Part shown: positions 52,907-60,240 of the stretch, in pieces | Layout of the letters: the number at the start of each line of letters is the position of its first letter | How positions within the stretch are numbered: the first letter of the stretch is position 1 | From: Saccharomonospora xinjiangensis XJ-54 | GTDB lineage: Bacteria; Actinomycetota; Actinomycetes; Mycobacteriales; Pseudonocardiaceae | Direction: 5' to 3' | DNA length: 64,000 bases | Assembly (NCBI RefSeq): GCF_000258175.1 | Contig: NZ_JH636049.1 | Span: forward strand, 4,379,482 to 4,443,481 | Notes under the pieces: model-generated | What the model was told of the DNA's origin: nothing | Databases searched by the model: none | Seen by the model: only the letters and a program-made list of their open reading frames with translations | Translations under genes and position numbers: made by a program

Positions 52907-53907
52907 TCGTGCCGTTCGATGCCGCGATCTGGCAGGCGACCGACCCCGACACTGGGTTGGCCACCGCCCCGATGCGCGCGGAGAACCTCGGCGAGGACGG
53001 GTGCGCCGTGTACTGGAACAACGAGTTCCTCGCCGAGACGGTCACCACGTTCCGTGAACTGGCCAACGCGGACGTGCCGGTCGCCGGGTTGTGGGAGACC
53101 ACGGGGGGCGAGCCGCAGCGCAGCGCCGTCCACCGCACCTTTCTCCGCCCCCGTGGGCTGGACGACGAACTGCGCGCGGTCCTGCGTGCCGATGGGCAGT
53201 GGTGGGGGCAGGTCAGTCTCTACAGGGCCGAGGGCAGGCGGCCGTTCACCCGTGCCGACCTGTCCGTCGTCGCGGGGCTGACGACCGCGCTGGGCGCGCG
53301 GCTGAGGTCGTTCGCCCTGCCACCGGCCGCGATGGCCGAGGACCGCGGCCCCGGTCTCTTGCTCTTCGACGCAGCGGGAACCCTGCTATCCATCAACGAC
53401 GAAGGCCGCGCGTTCCTTGCCGAGTTGCCGCCGGGGCCGTCCTCGGCGACAGCGTTCGGCGTGGCGGTGCCAGCCTGGGTTCACAACACGGCCGCGCGCG
53501 CCGTGAACGGAGACACCACGCGGGTGCGTGCTCGTGACCGGCATGGCCGGTGGCTGGTCGTACACGCCTCCGCGTTGCGTGGCGCGGGGACGGGGCCGAG
53601 CCAGTGCGTCGTGGTCGTGGAACCCGCGAAGGCCGGTGACGTGGCGTGCCTGATCGCCGCGGCGTACGGGCTGACCGATCGGGAACTGGAGGTCACCCAG
53701 TTGCTCGCGCGGGGACTGTCCACCGCGCAACTGGCGCGCCGCCTCGTCCTCTCGCAGCACACCGTCCGCGACCACGTGAAGTCGGTCTTCGCCAAGACCG
53801 GGGTGTCGAGCAGGGGCGAGTTGGTCGCCCTGCTCTACACCGAGCACTACCGCCCACTGAACCCCGGGACCCGAGTCAGGGTGTGGGACGCCGACGCACG
53901 CAACTGA
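52897..53907 (+). CDS. LuxR-family transcriptional regulator, N-terminally truncated
   Basis: The protein has about 336 residues from the GTG at 52897. The C-terminal helix-turn-helix is intact (LTDRELEVTQLLARGLSTAQ through SQHTVRDHVKSVFAKTGVSS, about 260-310). The preceding part is a GAF/PAS-like sensor module of actinobacterial LuxR proteins beginning RRIVPFDAAIWQATDPDTG. Relatives have about 40-50 residues before this point, which are missing: the sequence upstream belongs to the opposite-strand FAD remnant. A longer frame starts at 52723 but its first 50 codons look like antisense of that gene. Function may be lost or altered. Confidence 0.65.
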   Translation: MRRIVPFDAAIWQATDPDTGLATAPMRAENLGEDGCAVYWNNEFLAETVTTFRELANADVPVAGLWETTGGEPQRSAVHRTFLRPRGLDDELRAVLRADGQWWGQVSLYRAEGRRPFTRADLSVVAGLTTALGARLRSFALPPAAMAEDRGPGLLLFDAAGTLLSINDEGRAFLAELPPGPSSATAFGVAVPAWVHNTAARAVNGDTTRVRARDRHGRWLVVHASALRGAGTGPSQCVVVVEPAKAGDVACLIAAAYGLTDRELEVTQLLARGLSTAQLARRLVLSQHTVRDHVKSVFAKTGVSSRGELVALLYTEHYRPLNPGTRVRVWDADARN

Positions 53908-53915
53908 CCGCCCGC

Positions 53916-53976
53916 CGTGTCCGCACTTCCCGCACGCGTGTCCGCACCTTATGCACGCGTGTCCGCACTTCCCGCA
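53916..53976. repeat. 21-nt tandem repeat array, copy B
   Basis: Three units with exact 21-nt spacing: CGTGTCCGCACTTCCCGCA (53916-53934), CGTGTCCGCACCTTATGCA (53937-53955) and CGTGTCCGCACTTCCCGCA (53958-53976), each followed by CG. The first and third are identical to the best unit of the array at 7335. Confidence 0.85.
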
Positions 53977-54017
53977 CGTGCGTCGGCAGCCCTCACCCCC
54001 GGCTGGGGCCGACGGCG

Positions 54018-54125
54018 TCAGATCCCGTAGTACTCGGCCAGCGCGTGGAAGGCGGCTTTGGGTTCCCACGCCAGGTCGGGGTAGGTGCTGCCACGACCGT
54101 TCGGGAGGACCTTGACAATGCCGCG
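54018..54125 (-). pseudogene. C-terminal remnant of a larger protein (possibly glycoside hydrolase-like)
   Basis: About 34 codons read IVKVLPNGRGSTYPDLAWEP followed by KAAFHALAEYYGI and a stop. The WEPKAAFHALAxYYG ending resembles the end of some secreted glycoside hydrolases. Upstream codons in this frame are low complexity, so only the tail survives. The assignment is weak. Confidence 0.4.
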
Positions 54126-54324
54126 TTGCGCCCGCTGGAACCCGCACTGGACGCGGCGCAGCGGCGGGGCCGCTGAGCCGCATCGAGCCCGCGTCCAGGC
54201 TCGGGGTTCCGCTGCGCCCTGCTGCCGAAAGGCGAGCCCCCCGCACTGGTCCTGAGGCCGCATCCGTTGCCGAGACCCCGCCGCGCGCTCGGCTGCGCCG
54301 CCGACTGGCTCCAGTCGCTTGGCG

Positions 54325-54425
54325 TGCCTCATACTGGCGGCCGAGGGGAGTACTTCCACGAGCCGACCCGGTCAGTACGGACATCACCGTGATGTCCTCG
54401 GGCGGCTGCCGACTCGGTGAAGGAG
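54325..54425 (+). ncRNA. yybP-ykoY-like manganese riboswitch leader of terC
   Basis: The conserved loop GGGGAGTA lies at 54345-54352, with CCGAG (54341-54345) able to pair with CTCGG (54413-54417) as P1. GTCAGTACGG (54371-54380) and an 8-bp hairpin GGACATCA-CCG-TGATGTCC (54379-54397) lie in between. This matches the layout of yybP-ykoY leaders, which sense Mn2+ and often precede TerC/Alx-type exporters. It ends 10 nt before the ribosome site. Confidence 0.65.
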
Positions 54426-54435
54426 ACCTCGAACC

Positions 54436-55464
54436 ATGGTGTTCGAGGAGGCTCGTGTGCTTGACCCCGTCGCTGTTCCCGCCGCGGCACCGGAGTCGGT
54501 CGGATCGCCCCTGCTGTGGGCGGTCAGCATTGCCGCACTGGTGTTCCTGCTGGTCATCGACTTCGCCGTCACCCGCCGTCCGCACGAGGTGAAACTCGGG
54601 GAGGCGGTGGGCTGGTCGGTGTTCTACATCGTCCTGCCCGTGCTGTTCGGTTTCTGGTTGTGGGCGGCCTACGGTGGCACGCAGTCGCTGGAGTTCTTCA
54701 CCGGCTACGTGGTGGAGAAGTCGCTGTCCGTGGACAACCTCTTCGTGTTCATGCTGTTGCTGACCGCGTTCGCGGTGCCGGAGGCGCTTCACCAGCGCGC
54801 GCTGCTGTACGGGATCGTCGGGGCGCTCGTGTTGCGCGGTGTGTTCATCGCGATGGGTGCGGCCCTCCTCCAGGCGGGCACGTGGGCGTTCCTGCTGTTC
54901 GGGGCCATCCTGCTCGCCACGGGAGGCAAGATCCTCCGGGACGCGGTGAAGGGACGGCAGGAGCAGGAACGTGACGTGTCCGAGATGCGCTCGGTGCGGC
55001 TACTGCGCAGCCTGATGCCGGTGACCGACGAGTACCGGGGCGGCAAGCTCAGCGTCGTGGAGGGCGGGCGCCGGATGCTCACACCGCTCGCCGTGGTGGT
55101 CGTGGCGCTGTTCGCCACCGACGTCGTGTTCGCGGTGGACTCCGTTCCGGCCGTCTACGGCATCACCGAGGACCCGTACCTGGTCTTCACGACCAACGCG
55201 TTCGCCCTGCTGGGGCTGCGCGCGTTGTACTTCGTGCTGCGCACGACGCTGAGCAAACTCGCGCACCTCGACTATGGTCTCGCTCTCATCCTGGTGCTGA
55301 TCGGCCTCAAACTGGTGCTGCACTGGGCGCACGGCATCTGGCCTGCCGTTCCGGAGGTGCCGACCCTGGTGTCGCTGCTGGCGATCGTGGTGATCCTCGG
55401 GACCGTCACACTGACCAGCCTGCACGCCCGCCGCGCGGCGCTGAGGCGGTCGTCCGGCGACTGA
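54436..55464 (+). CDS. terC: TerC/Alx-family membrane protein, probable Mn2+ exporter
   Basis: The protein has 342 residues with about nine membrane helices. The TerC signature is present: EFFTGYVVEKSLSVDNLFVF in helix 3 and DVVFAVDSVPAVYGITEDPYLVFTTN later, with the acidic residues that bind metal. E. coli Alx exports Mn2+ under control of a yybP-ykoY riboswitch. A similar leader precedes this gene, so Mn2+ export is the best guess. ATG with AAGGAG 8 nt upstream. Confidence 0.87.
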   Translation: MVFEEARVLDPVAVPAAAPESVGSPLLWAVSIAALVFLLVIDFAVTRRPHEVKLGEAVGWSVFYIVLPVLFGFWLWAAYGGTQSLEFFTGYVVEKSLSVDNLFVFMLLLTAFAVPEALHQRALLYGIVGALVLRGVFIAMGAALLQAGTWAFLLFGAILLATGGKILRDAVKGRQEQERDVSEMRSVRLLRSLMPVTDEYRGGKLSVVEGGRRMLTPLAVVVVALFATDVVFAVDSVPAVYGITEDPYLVFTTNAFALLGLRALYFVLRTTLSKLAHLDYGLALILVLIGLKLVLHWAHGIWPAVPEVPTLVSLLAIVVILGTVTLTSLHARRAALRRSSGD

Positions 55465-55475
55465 CCACGATCGCC

Positions 55476-55512
55476 GCAGCTCACCGAGTGCCCTGCGGAC
55501 TCGGTGAGCTGC
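55476..55512. terminator. Bidirectional stem-loop terminator
   Basis: Perfect 14-bp stem (55476-55489 with 55499-55512) and a 9-nt loop, between terC and the convergent MFS gene. The MFS stop codon (55481) lies inside the left arm. Confidence 0.8.
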
Positions 55513-56710
55513 GCTGCCGTCCGCGAAGCTCACGGGCACCCGCGGCCATCGCGGCGGCACCGGCGAGTCCCGCGGCGGCGGCGGCGAGCGCGGCGATGGA
55601 GAAGGTGAGTACCGCGGAGATCGCTCCGAAGGCGAACGGCGCGATGGTCGCTCCCGTGTAGACACCGACCTGGACGGTGTGCCCCGCGTTCTCCGCCCTG
55701 CCGGGAACCAGCCGCAGCGTCGTGGACAGCAGAAGTCCCGTCCAGCCCCATCCGGCCGAGAACGCCAGCACCGCGCCGAGGACGAACGTCGCCGGGGTCT
55801 CGATCGCGATCAGGGCGAGCCCGGCGGACCCGGTGAACATCATCCCGGTGATCACCGCCGGGTTGCGGTGTGGCGTCCTGTCGGCGAGTGCCCCCGTGAC
55901 GAGCCGGACGGCGATGGCGAGAATCGCGCTGAGGGACAACAGGTTGCCCGCGACCGCGATGCTCGTCCCGGACTGTGTTCCGAGCTGGACGAAGTACGAG
56001 GCCACCGCGTTGTTGCCGATCGCGGACAGGGCAGCGGCCAGTGACCAGAGGACGAGCACGCGGCCCACGTTCGGTGGGCGGGCACCGTCGCCTTCGACGT
56101 CCCGGTGGACGGGCAGGGGCGACGGCGGGATACGGGTGAACCCGACGAACACCACGGGCACCAGGGCGATGGCGCCGGCGACGGCCATCGCCGTCCGCCA
56201 TCCGTACGGCTGGAGCACCAGTGCGACGAGCAGGCCGGGGACGAGTGTCGCCGCCCCCAGCGCGGCGCCGAGGAGACCGGCGGCCAGGGACCGGCGGTGT
56301 GGCGGAGTCCGCGCCGCGATGAGGCGGCCTGCCGCCGGTTGGACCAGACCATTGGTGAACCCGCCGGCCACGAGCGCCGACACCAGCACCGCGAGATTGC
56401 TCGTTCTCGACACCGTGAACAACACGGCCGACGCGGCTACGGTCGAGGCACCGAGAACCCACGGAACGGGAAGGCGCGCGGCGAGGCGCTTGGTGAAGGG
56501 GGAGCCCAGCGCGGTGGCGGCGTAGAAGGCGCTCATCGCCAGACCGAGAGTGCTGGGTGAGGCGCGGAGGTCGTGCTCCATCGCCCCGGCGAGCGCTCCG
56601 ACGGTGAAGCCAGGCATGACCGTCACCGTCGCGATCAGTGCCACCGTGACGGTCCCCGGCCAATGTCCTCCGGTTCGCCGTTCGGCGAGGGAGGTTCGTG
56701 TCGATGTCAT
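55481..56710 (-). CDS. MFS transporter
   Basis: The protein has 409 residues with 12 predicted helices. Loop 2-3 is FTKRLAARLPVPWVLG, and the second-half MFS motif is ALADRTPHRNPAVITGMMF. This is the type of the AraJ/YfcJ-like DHA1 exporters. The start at 56710 is uncertain; the ribosome site is weak. It lies 19 nt after the MBL hydrolase stop on the same strand, across a 17-bp hairpin, so it may be read through from the MBL promoter with attenuation. Confidence 0.82.
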   Translation of the reverse strand: MTSTRTSLAERRTGGHWPGTVTVALIATVTVMPGFTVGALAGAMEHDLRASPSTLGLAMSAFYAATALGSPFTKRLAARLPVPWVLGASTVAASAVLFTVSRTSNLAVLVSALVAGGFTNGLVQPAAGRLIAARTPPHRRSLAAGLLGAALGAATLVPGLLVALVLQPYGWRTAMAVAGAIALVPVVFVGFTRIPPSPLPVHRDVEGDGARPPNVGRVLVLWSLAAALSAIGNNAVASYFVQLGTQSGTSIAVAGNLLSLSAILAIAVRLVTGALADRTPHRNPAVITGMMFTGSAGLALIAIETPATFVLGAVLAFSAGWGWTGLLLSTTLRLVPGRAENAGHTVQVGVYTGATIAPFAFGAISAVLTFSIAALAAAAAGLAGAAAMAAGARELRGRQRSSPSPQGTR

Positions 56711-56722
56711 GGTGATCGCCGT

Positions 56723-56772
56723 CGGTGTGTCAGGCGACGGGCTGCCATGCCGGTTCGTCGCCTGACACACCG
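56723..56772 (-). terminator. Strong hairpin between the MBL and MFS genes
   Basis: A perfect 17-bp stem (56723-56739 with 56756-56772) and a 16-nt loop. The MBL stop codon (56730-56732) is inside the left arm and the MFS start is 12 nt beyond. It could be a terminator or attenuator reducing MFS expression. Confidence 0.65.
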
Positions 56773-57623
56773 CCAGGCTTGACCTGCCCGAACACGACGT
56801 CGGCGAAGTGGATGCCGAACCCGATCGTGCCGGGCTCCGACAGTTCGGCCACCAGGCGGCGGCGGAATCCCGTGGCGAGTGCCGGGTCGTGGTCCGAGAT
56901 GGCCGACCACTCAGGGTGGCCGATCTGGATGGGTGTGTGCAGGGCGTCCCCGAAGGCGATCAGCCGCTGCCCGCCCCCGCTGATGATGTATGCCGTGTGC
57001 CCCGCGGTGTGTCCTGGCGTGATCCTGACGCGGACGTCCGGGAAGATCTCCTCACCGTCGGACACCGTCCGCACCCGCGTTTCGAGGATGCCAAGCATCT
57101 CCCTGCTGGTGCCGTGCTCCACCACGAGGTGGCGGTGGGTCCATTCCGGCTCGGCGACGAGGTAGTCGGCTCCGGTGAAGACGGGCCGGGTGCCGCCCGG
57201 CGCGGGATGCCATGCCCAGCCGAGGTGGTCGATGTGCAGGTGGGTGATGGCCACCGCCTCGATGTCGCCGGGTGTCCGGCCGAGAACGGCCAGATTGTCC
57301 AGCAGCGCGCCACCGTGGATGGCGCCATGTGGGTTGCGGTCGTCGGCCGGCAACGACTGGGGGCCGAAGCCCGCGTCGATCAGCAGTGCGCGGTCTCCTC
57401 GCTCGACGAGCAACCCACCGATGCTGGCCACCAGGTTGCCGGATTCGTCGAGGTACTCGGGGGCCTCGTCCCACACATGCTGAGGGATGCCGGGGAAGAA
57501 CCGCGGGGTCAACCGCACCGCGCCGTCCGGCACGTACGTCACCGTCGTGTCACCCAGCCGCAGCGAACGCATGCTCGCGGGTCTGCGCAGCCGCTCGGTC
57601 AGGTCGCGCACGGCGTTGTTCAT
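56730..57623 (-). CDS. MBL-fold metallo-hydrolase
   Basis: The protein has 297 residues. The metal-binding THLHIDHLGW (HxHxDH) at about 120-129 is followed by a second His in ITPGHTAGHTAYI and an Asp in IAFGDALHTP, the usual beta-lactamase-fold metal set. The family includes lactonases, AHL acylhydrolases and many unknowns; the AiiA-like arrangement is suggestive but not decisive. The ATG at 57623 is preceded by AAGGGG. It is divergent from a MarR gene, which probably regulates it. Confidence 0.85.
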   Translation of the reverse strand: MNNAVRDLTERLRRPASMRSLRLGDTTVTYVPDGAVRLTPRFFPGIPQHVWDEAPEYLDESGNLVASIGGLLVERGDRALLIDAGFGPQSLPADDRNPHGAIHGGALLDNLAVLGRTPGDIEAVAITHLHIDHLGWAWHPAPGGTRPVFTGADYLVAEPEWTHRHLVVEHGTSREMLGILETRVRTVSDGEEIFPDVRVRITPGHTAGHTAYIISGGGQRLIAFGDALHTPIQIGHPEWSAISDHDPALATGFRRRLVAELSEPGTIGFGIHFADVVFGQVKPGGVSGDEPAWQPVA

Positions 57624-57696
57624 GGTGGTCGTCCCCTTCGTTCGTGACACCGGATCACCGCCTGTGATCGGGCGGCGGCAGCAGTCTATTGATTAG

Positions 57697-57735
57697 AGCT
57701 TCAAAGATTCAAGTCATAACTTTGCAAGCTTTGTT
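57697..57735. promoter_or_regulatory. AT-rich divergent promoter with CAAAG/CTTTG motifs
   Basis: TTCAAAGATTCAAG and CTTTGCAAGCTTTG occur in opposite orientation around a short centre, in an AT-rich stretch of about 60 nt. The arms are imperfect but MarR-site sized. Confidence 0.4.
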
Positions 57736-57746
57736 AGACTGCCGCC

Positions 57747-58175
57747 ATGACGAGACCGGAACCACCGGCCATTGCGGAGCGCGAACTGTGCGGGTTGGTG
57801 AACGGGCTTGCTCGCCAGATCGCCGACCACGTTCGCAAACGCGCGGCCACACTCGGTCTCACGGCGGCGCAGGCGACGGCACTGCGGGAGATGACCGGCC
57901 CGATGACCTTGAGCGAGCTGGCCGAACGCACCAACTGCGAGCCGTCCAACACCACGTTCGTCGTGGACAAGCTGGAAGGTGCGGGCATCGTGCGACGCAG
58001 CCCGCACCCCACCGACCGGCGTGCGAAGCAGCTCGTTCTCACGCCGGAGGGCGTCGAGCTCAGGGAACGGCTCATCGCGCTGCTGACCGAGGAGTCACCG
58101 CTCGGGGCGTTGAGCCGCCAGCAGCAGGAACTTCTGCATGAGTTGCTCGACACGGCCGTGGCGCGGCGCCGATGA
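57747..58175 (+). CDS. MarR-family transcriptional regulator
   Basis: The protein has 142 residues with the MarR fold: LTAAQATALREM, the recognition region CEPSNTTFVVDKLEGAGIVR and the wing RSPHPTDRRAKQLVLTPEG. It is divergent from the MBL hydrolase across a 123-nt AT-rich gap containing repeated CAAAG/CTTTG motifs (57700-57733), likely its binding sites. It probably represses the MBL/MFS pair. Confidence 0.9.
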   Translation: MTRPEPPAIAERELCGLVNGLARQIADHVRKRAATLGLTAAQATALREMTGPMTLSELAERTNCEPSNTTFVVDKLEGAGIVRRSPHPTDRRAKQLVLTPEGVELRERLIALLTEESPLGALSRQQQELLHELLDTAVARRR

Positions 58176-58268
58176 CACTTCTCGTCCTCCGGCGAGAACG
58201 GCGAGCCACGACCCGGTAATCGGCGCACGTCCGCGCGCGGGGGAGAGACACCTGCGCGCGGCAGGCCG

Positions 58269-58304
58269 CCCATGGCAGTTCAATCCATAGTGGACTGCCA
58301 TGGG
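58269..58304. repeat. Inverted repeat upstream of the M23 terminator
   Basis: CCCATGGCAGT (58269-58279) pairs perfectly with ACTGCCATGGG (58294-58304) around a 14-nt loop. It lies between the MarR gene and the M23 terminator and may be a terminator for the MarR gene. Confidence 0.5.
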
Positions 58305-58320
58305 GTGTTCGCAAAGCGAA

Positions 58321-58355
58321 GGGCCGCCGCGCGTCACAGGAACGCGCGACGGCCC
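58321..58355 (-). terminator. Stem-loop terminator of the M23 peptidase gene
   Basis: A 14-bp stem with one mismatch (58321-58334 with 58342-58355) and a 7-nt loop, 28 nt past the stop codon on the minus strand. Confidence 0.75.
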
Positions 58356-58382
58356 GGGATCAGGCCCCGACGACGATGGTGA

Positions 58383-59252
58383 TCAGGGGCAGTTGGTGGT
58401 GCGCCGCAGGTTGGTCTTGCCCCAGTAGATGGGGCTGCCGTCACGGAACTTCACCTTCTGTGCCACACCGTTGAGCTTCTGCTCGAAGTGCAGGTGCGGT
58501 CCGGTGGAACCACCCGTGTTGCCGACCCGGCCGATCATCGTCTTCTCCGTCACCCGCTGGCCGACGGCGACGTCCTGCGAGCTCAGGTGCGCGTAGAGCG
58601 TCTGCCAGCCGCTGCCGTGGTCGATGACGATGTAGCGCCCGTAGGACGTGCTCCCCGTGTTGGCCACCTTCGACACGGTTCCCGGCGCCGAGGAGTAGAC
58701 CTTCCAGCCGAGGTCGTCGGGGTAGTGGTTGAAGTCAACGGAGTTCTGCGGGTTGTGGTTGGTGCGTGTGCCTGCCTCCCATGTCTCACCGCAGGGGAAC
58801 GGCAGCCAGAACTGGCCCGACGTGCCCGGGTTGAACTGGTGTGAGGCGTTGTTGTTCTTCAGCGTCGTGTTGAGGTTGCCCTTCGCGCCGGGAGCGAAGT
58901 CCTGGTACGCGCCACCGTAGTTGGAGTTGTAGTACACCCTCACCTTGACGCTGCTGCGGTTCCACACCGAGGCGGCGTTGTTCTTGATGCACTGTCCCTG
59001 GCCGTTGCCGGGGCCCTTGAAGTCGTAGCAACTGGGCTGCGTGGTGCCGTAGTCGGCGACCGAACTGGTGAAGTCCGAAACGGACCCCGCGTTGTCGCTG
59101 TTGTAGTAGTAGCAGAACTCGCCGCCTTCGCAGACACCGTCACGGGCCGCGGCGCCGGCCGGTGCCGCGGACGCCATGGTCAGGCCCGCGGCGGCGAGCG
59201 CCACCGTGGCCGCACCGACGGCGGCTCTCTTCCATCTCGCCAGTCTCGACAT
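58383..59252 (-). CDS. Secreted I36 inhibitor-like domain fused to M23 (LytM) peptidase
   Basis: The protein has 289 residues. A signal peptide covers about 1-36. Residues 38-125 hold two beta-gamma-crystallin-like halves (GEFCYYYNSDNAG and VRVYYNSNYGGAYQDF) of peptidase-inhibitor I36 type. Residues 150-285 form an M23 domain with His166 and Asp173 and the HLHF motif at 253-256. It should cleave cell-wall peptide bridges; the N-terminal domain may inhibit the peptidase or direct it to a target. ATG at 59252 with GGGAG upstream. It is 50 nt downstream of the next envelope gene on the same strand. Confidence 0.83.
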   Translation of the reverse strand: MSRLARWKRAAVGAATVALAAAGLTMASAAPAGAAARDGVCEGGEFCYYYNSDNAGSVSDFTSSVADYGTTQPSCYDFKGPGNGQGQCIKNNAASVWNRSSVKVRVYYNSNYGGAYQDFAPGAKGNLNTTLKNNNASHQFNPGTSGQFWLPFPCGETWEAGTRTNHNPQNSVDFNHYPDDLGWKVYSSAPGTVSKVANTGSTSYGRYIVIDHGSGWQTLYAHLSSQDVAVGQRVTEKTMIGRVGNTGGSTGPHLHFEQKLNGVAQKVKFRDGSPIYWGKTNLRRTTNCP

Positions 59253-59302
59253 TCCTACTCCCATCTCGTGGAGGGTCGTGCGTGCGACGAGCACGCGCAC
59301 GT

Positions 59303-60139
59303 TCACCGGGCCCGCAGGTACTGCTCCCAGGTCACCTTGGACACCTGCGGTCCGTCGTCGGGGCCGTTGTCGGCCAGCCCGTTGCGGCCGAGGTAGTACA
59401 TGCCGACCTGCTTCTGCGCCGGGGTAGACAGGTCGGTGTCGTTCACCGCGATCGCGTGGATGTGCCACGGCCAATTGCCCTGGCTGGGGCTGCGCAGCCA
59501 GGCCGCGAAACCCACCCGGCGCAGCGCGGTGACGGCGGCGGTCCGCTGGGCCGACGTCAGTGCTTCCGCGTCGAGGTCAACGGCACCCCCGCCGTCGTGG
59601 GTGCCCGCGGAGGTGGGGTCATTGCCCGGCGAGTACGAACCCTGCTCCACCACGAACGACAGCCGGGACAGCGTCGCGGCCTCGTTGAGCATGGCCACCG
59701 TGCGGGTGTTGAAAGGAAACCCCTGATGAGTCGTCCGGGAGCCCGGCGTGATGAGGCGGGTCAGCGAGAACCGCCCCTGCGCGAGCGTGGACAGCGACGA
59801 CTTGCCCGGAAGGCCGTTGGCAGCGAGTCCGCTGTAGCCGAGGGATTCCTGCCACCGCGCGTACGCCGACCGCGTCGCCGTGCCGAAGTGCCCGTCCACG
59901 TACTGGCGCGCGAGCAGTCCCCGGGCGGCGAGCGCCTCTTCCACCAGTTGCACGCTCGGCCCCGCCCCCGGCGTGAGGCCGGTGCCGGTCTTCACAGGGT
60001 CCAGTTGCGCGGCGAGGACCACCATTTCCATGTCGGCCGTCGCGGCGCTCGCGGCGGCGACGTGGGGGACGAGCACGGCCGCCGCCGCGGCCCCGGGGAC
60101 CACTGCGAGGAACCGGCGGCGATCGAGGTGTTTCGACAT
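59303..60139 (-). CDS. Tat-exported peptidoglycan-binding protein, M15-like C-terminus
   Basis: The protein has 278 residues. A twin-arginine signal (DRRRFLAVVPGAAAAAVL) leads to a PG_binding_1 domain (YVDGHFGTATRSAYARWQES to LPGKSSL) at about 85-125. The C-terminal half carries HDGGGAVDLDAEAL and WPWHIHAI, a His/Asp/His set resembling VanY/M15 peptidases. It may trim peptidoglycan. The ATG at 60139 with GGTGAGG upstream is chosen because it places the Tat motif first. Confidence 0.78.
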   Translation of the reverse strand: MSKHLDRRRFLAVVPGAAAAAVLVPHVAAASAATADMEMVVLAAQLDPVKTGTGLTPGAGPSVQLVEEALAARGLLARQYVDGHFGTATRSAYARWQESLGYSGLAANGLPGKSSLSTLAQGRFSLTRLITPGSRTTHQGFPFNTRTVAMLNEAATLSRLSFVVEQGSYSPGNDPTSAGTHDGGGAVDLDAEALTSAQRTAAVTALRRVGFAAWLRSPSQGNWPWHIHAIAVNDTDLSTPAQKQVGMYYLGRNGLADNGPDDGPQVSKVTWEQYLRAR

Positions 60140-60240
60140 GGCCTCACCGTGGGACATGTGCGTACATTTCTCGTACAAACCGGCTCCTACCTCGGGTTTT
60201 CGCTCGTTGGCGGGGTCATGAAGTTGACAGGAACCACCGT

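Larger units (their letters stand above)
53908..54435. other. Intergenic region with repeat, gene remnant and terC leader
   Basis: This 528-nt gap holds the 21-nt repeat array (53916-53976), a minus-strand fragment at 54018-54125, an unremarkable GC-rich stretch and the terC leader RNA from about 54330. Confidence 0.6.
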
